A DNA stretch of 36,879 nt. It comes from Rhodopirellula sp. Lineage in GTDB: Bacteria > Planctomycetota > Planctomycetia > Pirellulales > Pirellulaceae. Under the pieces are notes generated by a model, which worked only from the letters and a program-made list of their open reading frames with translations, was not told the origin of the DNA and made no database searches. Made by a program: the position numbers and the translations under genes. Where the stretch lies: NCBI GenBank assembly GCA_002690925.1, contig NZGD01000166.1, positions 1 to 36,879 of the forward strand, written 5' to 3'. This document shows, in pieces, positions 1 through 8,011 of the stretch; within the stretch, counting starts at the first letter, position 1; every line of letters starts with the position of its first letter.

Positions 1-788
1 CCAGATCTGACGCGAGCGCGATCCCCCAGCCTGCCGTTTCGAAGCGACTGCAGTGATCCGAGGTGTGCCACCCTGACCCGCGCGGGAATCATTCCCCAAA
101 CGAGTATCCATTGGTTGAAAGCTCATATTTTTTGCACCGTTCGATTGTTGGCCGACAGGACAGCGTCGGTAGGACGAGAAGCTATCTCTAATTATTCGCG
201 AAAACACCCGTCCACGTCAAACAAATTTCGTAGATCCGGCCACACACTAAGCCCGAAAAGTCGGAATAACCGGTGGTTTCAGCAAAATGCTCAGGCTCAC
301 ACGGTCAACCGCAGCCTTCGTTGGCCTGTCAACGGGACAGTAACCGAGTCGCCAATCCTCCCATTCCTGCCTGTTCTCAAATACAACATGCCAATTCTCG
401 CAGTTCCAACACAGTTTCCGTGCCGCAAAGTTACCTTGCCACCGTTCGATCCAGGGATACCCCAAACTAACTGCCCCGCATGTGTGAGCCCCACAAAGAT
501 CAACACAAAACCAATAGCCGCTGAAGCACCAAAGGATCGCTCTTTCGGTTCCCCAAGCCTCAAGTATCTAAGCTGAAGTGGCCCCGTCCGAGCACCGGCT
601 GAAATCGGAACGAAGCCCGCAAGCCTAAGCTAGCAAATACTCAGCCCATGCTCACGTTCCGGCAGAATCTATTGACGTCCCCGCAAGCAACTCGTAGCGT
701 CTGTCTTGACCATGGTTGGCCAAAACTGGTTCATAAAAGCGATCACTCGCTGTAAATTCTCACTCCACCGACCACACGGACGCCCTCA
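1..788. other. Left-edge region without a supported gene
   Basis: No reading frame here has a convincing start, composition or recognisable domain. The longest open frame on the plus strand (115-576) begins at a TTG and encodes a Pro/Ser/Arg-rich product without any motif. Frames on the other strand over the same bases are of similar quality. No tRNA-like fold was seen. The stretch may hold the promoter of the lipoprotein gene that follows, but no well-spaced -35/-10 pair stands out. Confidence 0.5.
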
Positions 789-1673
789 GTGGATCGCATT
801 TGTTATGCCCTGATATCGACTCTTCTGCTGTTTACAGCCGTCGGGTGCAGAACATGGAGTACGAGCAGTTCGGAACTTCTTCCCAGCCAGAATGAACAGG
901 TTGCTGACACCACTTCACCGAGGTCATTCAACCGCAAGAGAGTCATTCTCGACATCGAGTTTATCAACTCAGTACCGCATGGCTCGCCAGCGTCAGAGGA
1001 TTCGGCGTTCAGCCCATCTCTTTGGCAGTGGGTCGACGAAACCTGCCTCGCTCCAAGCTTACGTCAAAACATGCTCCGCAATGGTATTCGAGTTGGGTTG
1101 GTCAATAATGAAGAGGAGTTCCGAAACCAGCTGAACCACCATAAAGAGGACCGCGACCTAGTCGAAACATTTTTGGCAGAAGCCTCCATTGCCAGCGACC
1201 TTGCTCACGGCACACAGAGTATGCCAATGCGTTTAGGAAGGCGGTATGAACTACCGCTACGGCAGCCCTTTGAAGGCAGTCACGTCGCCATGATTCGTGA
1301 CGGTGATGAGGTGATTGGCAAGACGATGCAAAACGCACAGTATATTTTGGCCCTCACCAGTAGTCGTGGAAAAACCCCAGAACAAATTGACTTAACGCTG
1401 CACCCTGAAATCCAACATGGTGATATGGTGCGGAAATGGGTCAGTAGTGATACTGCCCTGCGAATTGACAGCCGCCGTGAGGCATGGCAACTGGAGTGCC
1501 TAAACCTGCAACTCAATGCCCATGAGGGTGACCTCATCGTCATGGCGCCAACTCAGCCACTTCGTGGACTTGCAAAACACATGCTATCCGGAACAGGTGA
1601 GGACAATCAGCTGGAGCAACTGATTCTACTGATTCGCGTGACTCAGATCCCGACCCTCATTGAAGAACTCTAG
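789..1673 (+). CDS. Putative lipoprotein of unknown function
   Basis: This is a 294-residue protein read from a GTG start. The N-terminus has one charged segment, a hydrophobic stretch (about residues 6-17) and a lipobox-like FTAVGC with the cysteine at residue 20, so it is probably a lipid-anchored envelope protein. The mature part is mixed alpha/beta without cysteine clusters or a motif I recognise. The last 50 residues include a strand-rich piece (GDLIVMAPTQPLRGL) before a hydrophobic end. It stands alone: uvrC follows on the opposite strand and ends 122 bp downstream of it. I do not recognise the family. The even coding character over the whole length and the lipoprotein signal make it a real gene; the exact start is less sure because no strong ribosome binding site precedes it. 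Confidence 0.75.
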   Translation: MDRICYALISTLLLFTAVGCRTWSTSSSELLPSQNEQVADTTSPRSFNRKRVILDIEFINSVPHGSPASEDSAFSPSLWQWVDETCLAPSLRQNMLRNGIRVGLVNNEEEFRNQLNHHKEDRDLVETFLAEASIASDLAHGTQSMPMRLGRRYELPLRQPFEGSHVAMIRDGDEVIGKTMQNAQYILALTSSRGKTPEQIDLTLHPEIQHGDMVRKWVSSDTALRIDSRREAWQLECLNLQLNAHEGDLIVMAPTQPLRGLAKHMLSGTGEDNQLEQLILLIRVTQIPTLIEEL

Positions 1674-1795
1674 CGGCGGTGTTTTTCTTCGAACGTCTGT
1701 TCTGATATTTCTCGTAGATGCAACACCTCTACTTACATGGAAGCATCTCACAACACGCCCAGCGTCTGGGATCGTATCGTTCTCTTATTTTCCTG

Positions 1796-3385
1796 TTAGC
1801 GCTCAAACGTTGATTTCGATCTGAGGATGTGGTGATAATGTTGTGCGAATCGATGTGATTCATCGCGGACGTATTGCAGTAATCGTAATCCGAAAGCGTT
1901 TCGGCTAAGTACGATTGGTTCTGAAATACCCGGTCGGAAGATTTCTTCATCACGCTTGGCAAGTGAAATCACGGTGGGTGGTGATATCTCCTGATCGCGG
2001 AACGCGGCCATGGCAGCGTTGAGTTGCCCCTTACCACCGTCAATCAGCAATATATCCGGGAACGTATCTCCCTCATCGCTGAGGCGTCGAAACCTTCGTG
2101 ACACCGCCTCGTAGATGCTGCGGTAATCGTCTATCCCATCAACGTCCTTGATTCGGAATCTCCGGTAGCCGGGTTTGAATGGCAACCCATCGATAAACTG
2201 AACCAAGCTTGCAACTGTTTCGCCACCTCCCAAATGCGCGATGTCAACACCTTCGATGACGCGTGGAGTCTCGGACAGTTCGAGTACTTTTCGTAGCCCG
2301 GCGAGACCTTTTTTCGGGTCGATATAAAACACCTCAGGCTGAGCGTGGGTATCGAGTTCACCACGCTCTTCAAGCCGTTCAAGCATACCAATCTCGTCTC
2401 TCAGCACTGCGGCGCGTTCAAAGTCCATCACTTTACTGGCAGCCTGCATCTCACTGGTCATCTCAGCTAGAAGGCGTTTCTTACCGCCTTCCATAAAGGT
2501 CATCAATCGCCGGATATCTTTGCGGTAATCGTCTTTGTTGATCCGCAAATTGCAGGGTGCAGTGCACTGGTTAATGCTTGCCAACAAACAAGGCCGAAAC
2601 CACTTCCAACGTTCATCGCTTTCACTGATATCGAGCGAACAGGTTCGGAAACGAAAAATACGCTGCAGCACCTGAATCGCCCCTCGCAAGGCTCCGGCGC
2701 TAGGGAAGGGACCATAGAGTTTGACGCCCTTGTCAGGTGGTTCACGCGTCAACTCGACACGTGGAAATTCTTCCCGGGTTGTGATCATCAAATAGGGAAA
2801 ACTCTTGTCATCCTTGAGCTCCTTGTTGTGCTTCGGTTGGATATCTTTGATTAGCCTGGACTCCATCAGCAACGCATCGACTTCACTTTCGCAATCCAAG
2901 AAGTCGACATCTGCAATTTCTGGAACCCAGTTGGCAGTGCGCTGATCCTCGGCAGCCGCCTTTAAAAAATAGCTACTCGCGCGACTGCGAAGGTTCTTTG
3001 CTTTGCCCACATAAATCACGACGCCCGACACGTCCTTCATCAAGTAAACGCCGGGCGTCTGGGGAAACTTCTTCACTTTCTCGGCAGCACTTGCGAAACC
3101 ACTCCCTGCACCGGACGTCCCGACTCGGTCATCAGCCCTCCTATCCATCCCACCTGACTGGGATGATTGAGAACCCGCTGGATTAGCTTCCGCCGACAGA
3201 ATGTCATCAATGTTGCCTGTGTCGTGATTCGTCACAGCAGCACCAGAAACGTCTTTCCCGTAAGCTTCTTGATCGCAGTCAGATCGCTGCTCTCCCCTAA
3301 CCTGACCAGTGCTGTGAGCATCACTTGAATCCCGCTCAACAGGATCAGAATCATTGGGATTTGGGGGCGTCATGCTTTTTCTCAT
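1796..3385 (-). CDS. uvrC: UvrABC excinuclease subunit C, lacking the C-terminal HhH domain
   Basis: UvrC makes both incisions around UvrAB-marked DNA damage. Residues 1-103 are a low-complexity, acidic and Ser/Gly-rich extension not found in standard UvrC. The GIY-YIG nuclease follows (about 104-190), with GVYLMKD, the YVGKAKNLRSR strand-helix (catalytic Arg133) and the metal-binding Glu175 in ALLMESRLIK. Four cysteines at 249, 266, 274 and 278 match the spacing logic of the UvrC iron-sulphur site. The UvrB-binding UVR helix pair lies at about 314-340. The RNase H-like 5' nuclease keeps Asp381 (GVDIAH), Asp449 (LLIDGGKGQL) and His511 (DESHRFA). The protein then stops at residue 529, where Escherichia coli UvrC continues for about 60 residues with two helix-hairpin-helix motifs. 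The start could lie further downstream (Met5 or Met80). Confidence 0.95.
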   Translation of the reverse strand: MRKSMTPPNPNDSDPVERDSSDAHSTGQVRGEQRSDCDQEAYGKDVSGAAVTNHDTGNIDDILSAEANPAGSQSSQSGGMDRRADDRVGTSGAGSGFASAAEKVKKFPQTPGVYLMKDVSGVVIYVGKAKNLRSRASSYFLKAAAEDQRTANWVPEIADVDFLDCESEVDALLMESRLIKDIQPKHNKELKDDKSFPYLMITTREEFPRVELTREPPDKGVKLYGPFPSAGALRGAIQVLQRIFRFRTCSLDISESDERWKWFRPCLLASINQCTAPCNLRINKDDYRKDIRRLMTFMEGGKKRLLAEMTSEMQAASKVMDFERAAVLRDEIGMLERLEERGELDTHAQPEVFYIDPKKGLAGLRKVLELSETPRVIEGVDIAHLGGGETVASLVQFIDGLPFKPGYRRFRIKDVDGIDDYRSIYEAVSRRFRRLSDEGDTFPDILLIDGGKGQLNAAMAAFRDQEISPPTVISLAKRDEEIFRPGISEPIVLSRNAFGLRLLQYVRDESHRFAQHYHHILRSKSTFER

Positions 3386-3673
3386 TCATGGTTGTCTCAG
3401 CGATCCGACGGAGCAGCAAACAAACAGTGGACAGTTCAGGAGTCCCCGCCTGCTATTGTAGAGTCGGACCACAAGAATTGTAGCGTCCCGTCAGCCTCTT
3501 CCCGATTGCGAGCCACATGACCGGCCAGCTCGTTCCCAAAACAAGTATTACTGTGTCCAAAGTACTTTAGAACAAACAGGCGAAAACACTCCAGTACTCA
3601 CGTCAGTGGCGAGTCATCACCCGACTCCGTTACCTACGTCTATCAAATGGACGCAGCAGGCTAACGCGAGCGT

Positions 3674-5272
3674 TCATTCCGGGCTGGTAGTTGCGGGTGT
3701 ATCCTGCTGATCTACCCTGCCCTCACTTTGCGAACTTTGCTGCGTACTACTTTGGGAACCTTGCTCTATTCGTTTCAATTTTTCCTGCAACTGACGAATT
3801 TGCTCTCGCATTTCCGCCGCTGTCTGCTCGGACTTCTCGGAATCATTGGTGCTCTGGCGAGTGCCTGGCCTTGGCTTTACGAGCAAACCATCTAACGACG
3901 GTGGGTCTCCCAGCATTTCCTTTAGCTGTCCCGAAAGATTCTGTTCCAATGACGTTTGCCGCACTGGCTCACTCGTCTCAGGCCCTTTCTTACGAACTTG
4001 GGGAGCGACTTCAAACTGACCTTTCCCGGGAGGTTTTCCTGCTCCCCCAAGCAAACCACCCAGCACAGAGCCTATTCCCTGGAGAACACCGTTTTCTCTT
4101 TCCATGCCCTTTCCATCAGCACTTTGCTGCGTTGAGGATGCATTCTGCTGGTCGCCAACCACAGCAGCACCCGATTTAAGTTCAGTCGTCAACATCATGC
4201 GTTTGATAACATAAGCGTTCGCTCGGACCACCCCCAATGAGGCCATGGTCCCTTGGGGCAAATGATTGATCTGTCGCACAAATGCTGTGTTGTCCTGTGT
4301 CAGCAGACCATTTACAGAAACCACACGATCTGCAGGCTTGATTCCTGAAGATTCTGCCGCGGATCCGTTGATAACACCATCGACCCAAGCCCCACGCAAG
4401 CGTGAATCAGGACCAAGCAGGATGCCATACCGCCCTACGACGTTATCGCTAGTCAGTTGCGTTGCAGGCTGATTGGTCGGCGCTGGCAGGCTCTCCACCT
4501 GGCCGGCTGCGGAAAGCGTCTCGCTAACACGACGCTCCTGGACAGAAGACTCGACAGCGACCGATTTGGAAGCAGGAGCAAGCGTCGCTGGCGGTCGGGG
4601 GAGCGGCGCTAAAGGCACGGCTGCTCCCTGCTGCTGATTCGCAGCCACACTTGGCGACTGCGAACCCAGCAATGGAATGCGGATCGTCTTCATTTGATCG
4701 CCGCGAAGAACCCTCGCGGAAACAGATTCACCTGCCCGACGCAGACTTAAGAACCTTGCAATATCAGCGATCTTTGGCGTGAGCGTTTGATCCAGGGAAA
4801 CAATCACATCATCTTTTTGCAGGCCGGCATCATCGGCTTGGGAATCACTTCTAAATCCAGTCACCAAGACACCCGGCACCCCGGGTGGTGAGTCCAAAAC
4901 ATCAATGCCCATGGAGGCTTTTGAAAATTGAGCCGCTGGTCTGGCTAGCGTCGCATGTCCTGAAACGCTGCCGGGCTGGCCATCTGCTGGATTGTTGTTT
5001 CCCTGACCACCAAAAATCTCAGGTCCGTACTGTAAAAATGCATCGACTAGTGGGCGTCTTGGATTCGTCCGCGACCCTCCGACAGGTGGCCCACTTTCAA
5101 CGGGCGTTCGTGCAGCTGGAATTTGGTCTGCAGAATTCTGTTCATCGAGCGATTGGACACGGTCTTGTAAACGCTTCAACAAACCTTGGGCAAACACGGC
5201 AGGTGTGCTTGCGATTGAACTGATCGCGAAAATGAGGCCGCTGATAGTGAGTGTCGCAATTGGTTTTCGCAT
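3674..5272 (-). CDS. Exported protein with two PDZ domains and a C-terminal coiled coil
   Basis: This is a 532-residue protein with a typical Sec signal peptide (basic MRKP, hydrophobic core, cleavage near AVFA-QG at residue 28/29). Two PDZ-like domains are visible. The first covers about 118-203, with MGIDVLDSPPGVPGVLVTGF, then SQADDAGLQKDDVIVSLDQ. The second covers about 283-365, with GILLGPDS, then SAAESSGIKPADRVVSVNG. They are joined by a Pro/Ala/Gln-rich linker. A Gly-rich patch (about 400-415) and a heptad-like helix (about 485-510) follow, then a Ser/Gln-rich tail. No trypsin-like catalytic segment (GNSGG type) is present, so this is not a complete DegP/HtrA protease; a scaffold or binding role in the periplasm is more likely. 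It lies 288 bp upstream of uvrC on the same strand and is probably a separate unit. Confidence 0.85.
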   Translation of the reverse strand: MRKPIATLTISGLIFAISSIASTPAVFAQGLLKRLQDRVQSLDEQNSADQIPAARTPVESGPPVGGSRTNPRRPLVDAFLQYGPEIFGGQGNNNPADGQPGSVSGHATLARPAAQFSKASMGIDVLDSPPGVPGVLVTGFRSDSQADDAGLQKDDVIVSLDQTLTPKIADIARFLSLRRAGESVSARVLRGDQMKTIRIPLLGSQSPSVAANQQQGAAVPLAPLPRPPATLAPASKSVAVESSVQERRVSETLSAAGQVESLPAPTNQPATQLTSDNVVGRYGILLGPDSRLRGAWVDGVINGSAAESSGIKPADRVVSVNGLLTQDNTAFVRQINHLPQGTMASLGVVRANAYVIKRMMLTTELKSGAAVVGDQQNASSTQQSADGKGMERENGVLQGIGSVLGGLLGGAGKPPGKGQFEVAPQVRKKGPETSEPVRQTSLEQNLSGQLKEMLGDPPSLDGLLVKPRPGTRQSTNDSEKSEQTAAEMREQIRQLQEKLKRIEQGSQSSTQQSSQSEGRVDQQDTPATTSPE

Positions 5273-6180
5273 GCTTCAAATCCATGGTTGCTATGCACGT
5301 GCCTTCGGTCGAACTGGCCGCTGCTGACCGGCAGGGCAGGCGACTGGAAACAGGTTACGGTGAAAACTCGATTTTTAATGTCGCGGCTGCTGACCATTAA
5401 GTCCTGTTGATGAATGGCCTCAGCAAAGCCAGCCATCAAGTTTTTGATTGTCATCGCGGCGGAAACACTGGACGTGCCCCGTAGCATTTCAGGCCGTCCC
5501 TAATCAGAACTCAGACCGTACCTTCCGAAATCGATCACAGGCACCGTACAAGGCCATCTCGGACGCACCTTCCTCTGATAACGTCAGAATAGCAGGCTGC
5601 TGTTTTAAGGAAAGGATAGCACCTCACAGAAACCACTGTAGCCAACTCTCCCAAGTGTTTCCGCGGCCCCTTCAGACAAGACGCTTGGTGAGACTTCTGA
5701 AGCGTGACAGGATCGGTCGGTAAGCCGAAACAGTGGAAACACAGCGAGATCATTATCCCTGAGAATTGCACCCTGGCGAGCAGCGACTAGCGAACTGGTA
5801 TAACGTTTACGTGAGGGCAGACCGCCTCATACAGTAGGCTTGATGAGTTAGAACAGAGTTGCTCCAGCGCCTTGCACCTCACTAGCAGCAATGGTTGAAC
5901 CAAACTCGTATGGATGCCCCACCAGCGGCAATGATCGAACGGGTCCCCAACCCCACCGGTGAGGCAAGATCGATACTCAGGTTAAATCAGAGGTATTTGT
6001 ATTTATCTAGTGGTGAAACTGATTGCATTGCGACCACGTAATCTCAGGTCAACACACGCGGGCTTGAACAGCTTGAGAACAGACTGGCTTGGGGAGCCAG
6101 CTCGACAGAGCCACACCCTGCAATGCTATCAACCACTCATTCCACCAATCTTACCTTCCTTGCCTTTTCTTTACTGCCTG
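5273..6180. other. Divergent intergenic region
   Basis: About 900 bp separate the start of the PDZ protein (-) from the likely start of the acetyltransferase (+). Open frames here are short, overlap each other on opposite strands and look like chance frames (Ser/Arg/Cys-rich, no domain). An in-frame extension of the acetyltransferase reaches back to 6010 but is Pro/Leu-rich and unlike the rest of the protein. No RNA gene or repeat was recognised. Confidence 0.5.
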
Positions 6181-7434
6181 ATGTCACTAAAAATCGCGCG
6201 TGCTCCGCTGGAGCAACTTCAAGAAGTTTTACCGAGATTTCTATCGAGGCTTTCAATTGGCCGTGCTCAAATCGCGTTGGAACAATTACGCAGCAATCTG
6301 CAAAATCGTCCTCATGACGAAATCCTGTTTTACTTGGCCCACGAACAACCTCGTGCCGAACTGCCCGCCTTAGAACAGCCGGGAATCCTTACACCACTTG
6401 CCGCTTTGATCGCCATTGAACAGCCCTCCATGGATCAGGCTACCTCCTCGGACGTGGCCACGATTGTGCACGCTGACTTCCTAGTTGACCTTTTCGGGGA
6501 AGTCCCAAAACCGGTGACACACAAAGCCTTACCCACCGACTCAGCCTGCGAGCCCAATCAACTGGAACAGTCAGTCGATCAGCAAGCTGTGATCAAGCAG
6601 ATGAGGAGCCAAATTGAGCATGATTTTGCCGACCGCGGTATTCGCTTTGTCCAATGGGCCACCGAAGCAACTGATCAGGTTGAAATCGAGGCACAGAAGT
6701 GGCAAGAGGGACTGGGCTTTCAACAGATCGCGACCCTTGATTATTTGACCGGGAATGCAAATTTGACCGAGCATGCAGGCCTCAGCAGATCGAGCGTCAA
6801 CCATGAATCGAAAAACCCCGAAATCGGGGTATCCATCGAACTAAGGGCTTTGGACTGGAATTCCGAGCAGCGGCGTCTCGCGTTCACCAAACTCGTCGAG
6901 GCGACCTACACGGGCACGCTGGACTGCCCGGACCTTGCTCTGTTCCGCACAACCAGTGAAACGATTCGCGGGTACCAGACCGCGGCATCCTACGCTCCCA
7001 ACCTGTGGTTCGAAGTATGGGATGCCAACAGTCCGGACCAAACACCGATCGGGTGCCTGATTCTTGCAAAACACGGTGATTTCCACGAAAACGCGCAGCT
7101 CATGCAATCGTGTCATGAACGTAGTGCACCGGAAAGCAACCCACCCATGGATAATGAACTCCAGACCGCAACCACAGAGAATCTCGAAACCTTGGTCATT
7201 GAAATTGTCTACATGGGGCTGCTGCCTGAGACGCGCGGCAAGGGGTTCGGAAGACAACTCGTCGATCAAGCTGTGAAGGTGATAGCGAATCTAGGGGGTA
7301 GCCAATTCATCTTGGGTGTGGACCAGACCAACCAACCGGCTCGAGACATTTACGACGGCAAAGGTATGACTCGATTGCTCAGCGAAACAGTCTGGGCAAA
7401 AAGGGTAAACTCCGGGAACCCGCGGCGTACATGA
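6181..7434 (+). CDS. Tandem-GNAT acetyltransferase
   Basis: From the ATG at 6181 the protein has 417 residues. The C-terminal half is a GNAT acetyltransferase: an opening strand (GVSIELRALDW, about 218-228), a long central part with NLWFEVWDANS and PIGCLILAKHG, the acetyl-CoA-binding signature LLPETRGKGFGRQLVDQAV (about 352-370) and the closing DIYDGKGMTRL segment. The N-terminal half looks like a second, degenerate GNAT copy that ends in a typical WQEGLGFQQIATLDYL strand (about residues 175-190). It lacks a clear RGxGxG/A loop. Such double-GNAT proteins include mycothiol synthase, where only one half is catalytic; the substrate here cannot be told. The gene lies upstream of dnaA on the same strand but 577 bp away. 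An earlier in-frame start at 6010 exists but is less likely. Confidence 0.85.
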   Translation: MSLKIARAPLEQLQEVLPRFLSRLSIGRAQIALEQLRSNLQNRPHDEILFYLAHEQPRAELPALEQPGILTPLAALIAIEQPSMDQATSSDVATIVHADFLVDLFGEVPKPVTHKALPTDSACEPNQLEQSVDQQAVIKQMRSQIEHDFADRGIRFVQWATEATDQVEIEAQKWQEGLGFQQIATLDYLTGNANLTEHAGLSRSSVNHESKNPEIGVSIELRALDWNSEQRRLAFTKLVEATYTGTLDCPDLALFRTTSETIRGYQTAASYAPNLWFEVWDANSPDQTPIGCLILAKHGDFHENAQLMQSCHERSAPESNPPMDNELQTATTENLETLVIEIVYMGLLPETRGKGFGRQLVDQAVKVIANLGGSQFILGVDQTNQPARDIYDGKGMTRLLSETVWAKRVNSGNPRRT

Positions 7435-7749
7435 ACCATCGCGTTTTTCTTGAATTGGGCCATGATCACCTACTCTTTTCGCCAAAATGATCTCAGCAGA
7501 GTCAGAAATCATACAAATGTCGCCGCACACCAAAACGCAAGCAAAACACGAAACATCGACTGTAAAACCTTTGCTGAAAAAGACTTACATTCACTCCGTA
7601 CCGAACGCATCTGACTTACCCATGATTTTCCAACACCTTTTCCACGTCCAACAGTCGGCTACCATCGAACCAAACTGGGCCGCGTACTCGCGAAACCCAG
7701 CCAGCAAAATCCGGCTTTTCAGGACACTTTAAAACTTTCACGCAACAAG

Positions 7750-7767
7750 TCGAAACGAAAGTTTCGA
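7750..7767 (+). other. Stem-loop with GAAA tetraloop upstream of dnaA
   Basis: TCGAAAC, a GAAA loop and GTTTCGA form a perfect 7-bp stem closed by a GNRA-type tetraloop. It ends 18 bp before the candidate -35 box of the dnaA promoter. There is no T-run after it, so it is not a standard intrinsic terminator. It could be a protein-binding site, part of a transcript from further upstream, or chance. Confidence 0.4.
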
Positions 7768-7785
7768 AAGGGGCCCAAAGGATGT

Positions 7786-7813
7786 TTGACTTGGTTGCTA
7801 GCAACCCTAGAAT
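7786..7813 (+). promoter_or_regulatory. Candidate dnaA promoter with palindromic spacer
   Basis: The -35 box TTGACT (7786-7791) and the -10 box TAGAAT (7808-7813) each match the sigma70 consensus at five of six positions, with 16 bp between them. The spacer contains the perfect 14-bp palindrome GGTTGCTAGCAACC (7793-7806), leaving one base on either side. A dimeric regulator bound there would sit between the two boxes. Transcription would start near 7820, about 190 nt before the dnaA start. The assignment rests on sequence only. Confidence 0.5.
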
Positions 7814-8011
7814 TCTGCCTTCCGCGGAAGCGATAGTGAATCGTGTGCCGCGGGAGAATGATTGTGGGGAGGTCTGTGTGCCGCCCGGCGGAGCTAGGTT
7901 GGTGACTTTTCATTACCAACGCTTTGGTTGCCCTGCCCACAATCTACGGTGGTCCACTTCGCAAGGGCGAATTGATATTTGCCACCGTTATTGCTGCACT
8001 GCGAAACATCC

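Larger units (their letters stand above)
7435..8011 (+). other. dnaA upstream region
   Basis: This 577-bp stretch leads into dnaA. It holds a stem-loop (7750-7767), a sigma70-like promoter with a palindromic spacer (7786-7813) and a leader of about 190 nt. Short open frames in it overlap on both strands and show no domain. A cluster of DnaA boxes was looked for and not seen; the best single match (TTTTCCACG at 7638-7646) has one mismatch to TTWTNCACA. Confidence 0.5.

Noticed and set aside
115..576. 153-residue plus frame near the left edge
   Set aside because: It starts at TTG, is Pro/Ser/Arg-rich, has no motif, and competing frames on the other strand cover the same bases.
3691..4179. 162-residue plus frame antisense to the PDZ gene
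   Set aside because: It mirrors the strong coding pattern of the PDZ protein; its product is Phe/Ala/His-rich without a domain.
3674..5272. DegP/HtrA serine protease
   Set aside because: Two PDZ domains are present but no trypsin-like domain or GNSGG motif.
6815..6830. Hairpin ACCCCGA-AA-TCGGGGT as a terminator
   Set aside because: It lies inside the acetyltransferase coding region, lacks a T-run and has a loop of only two bases.
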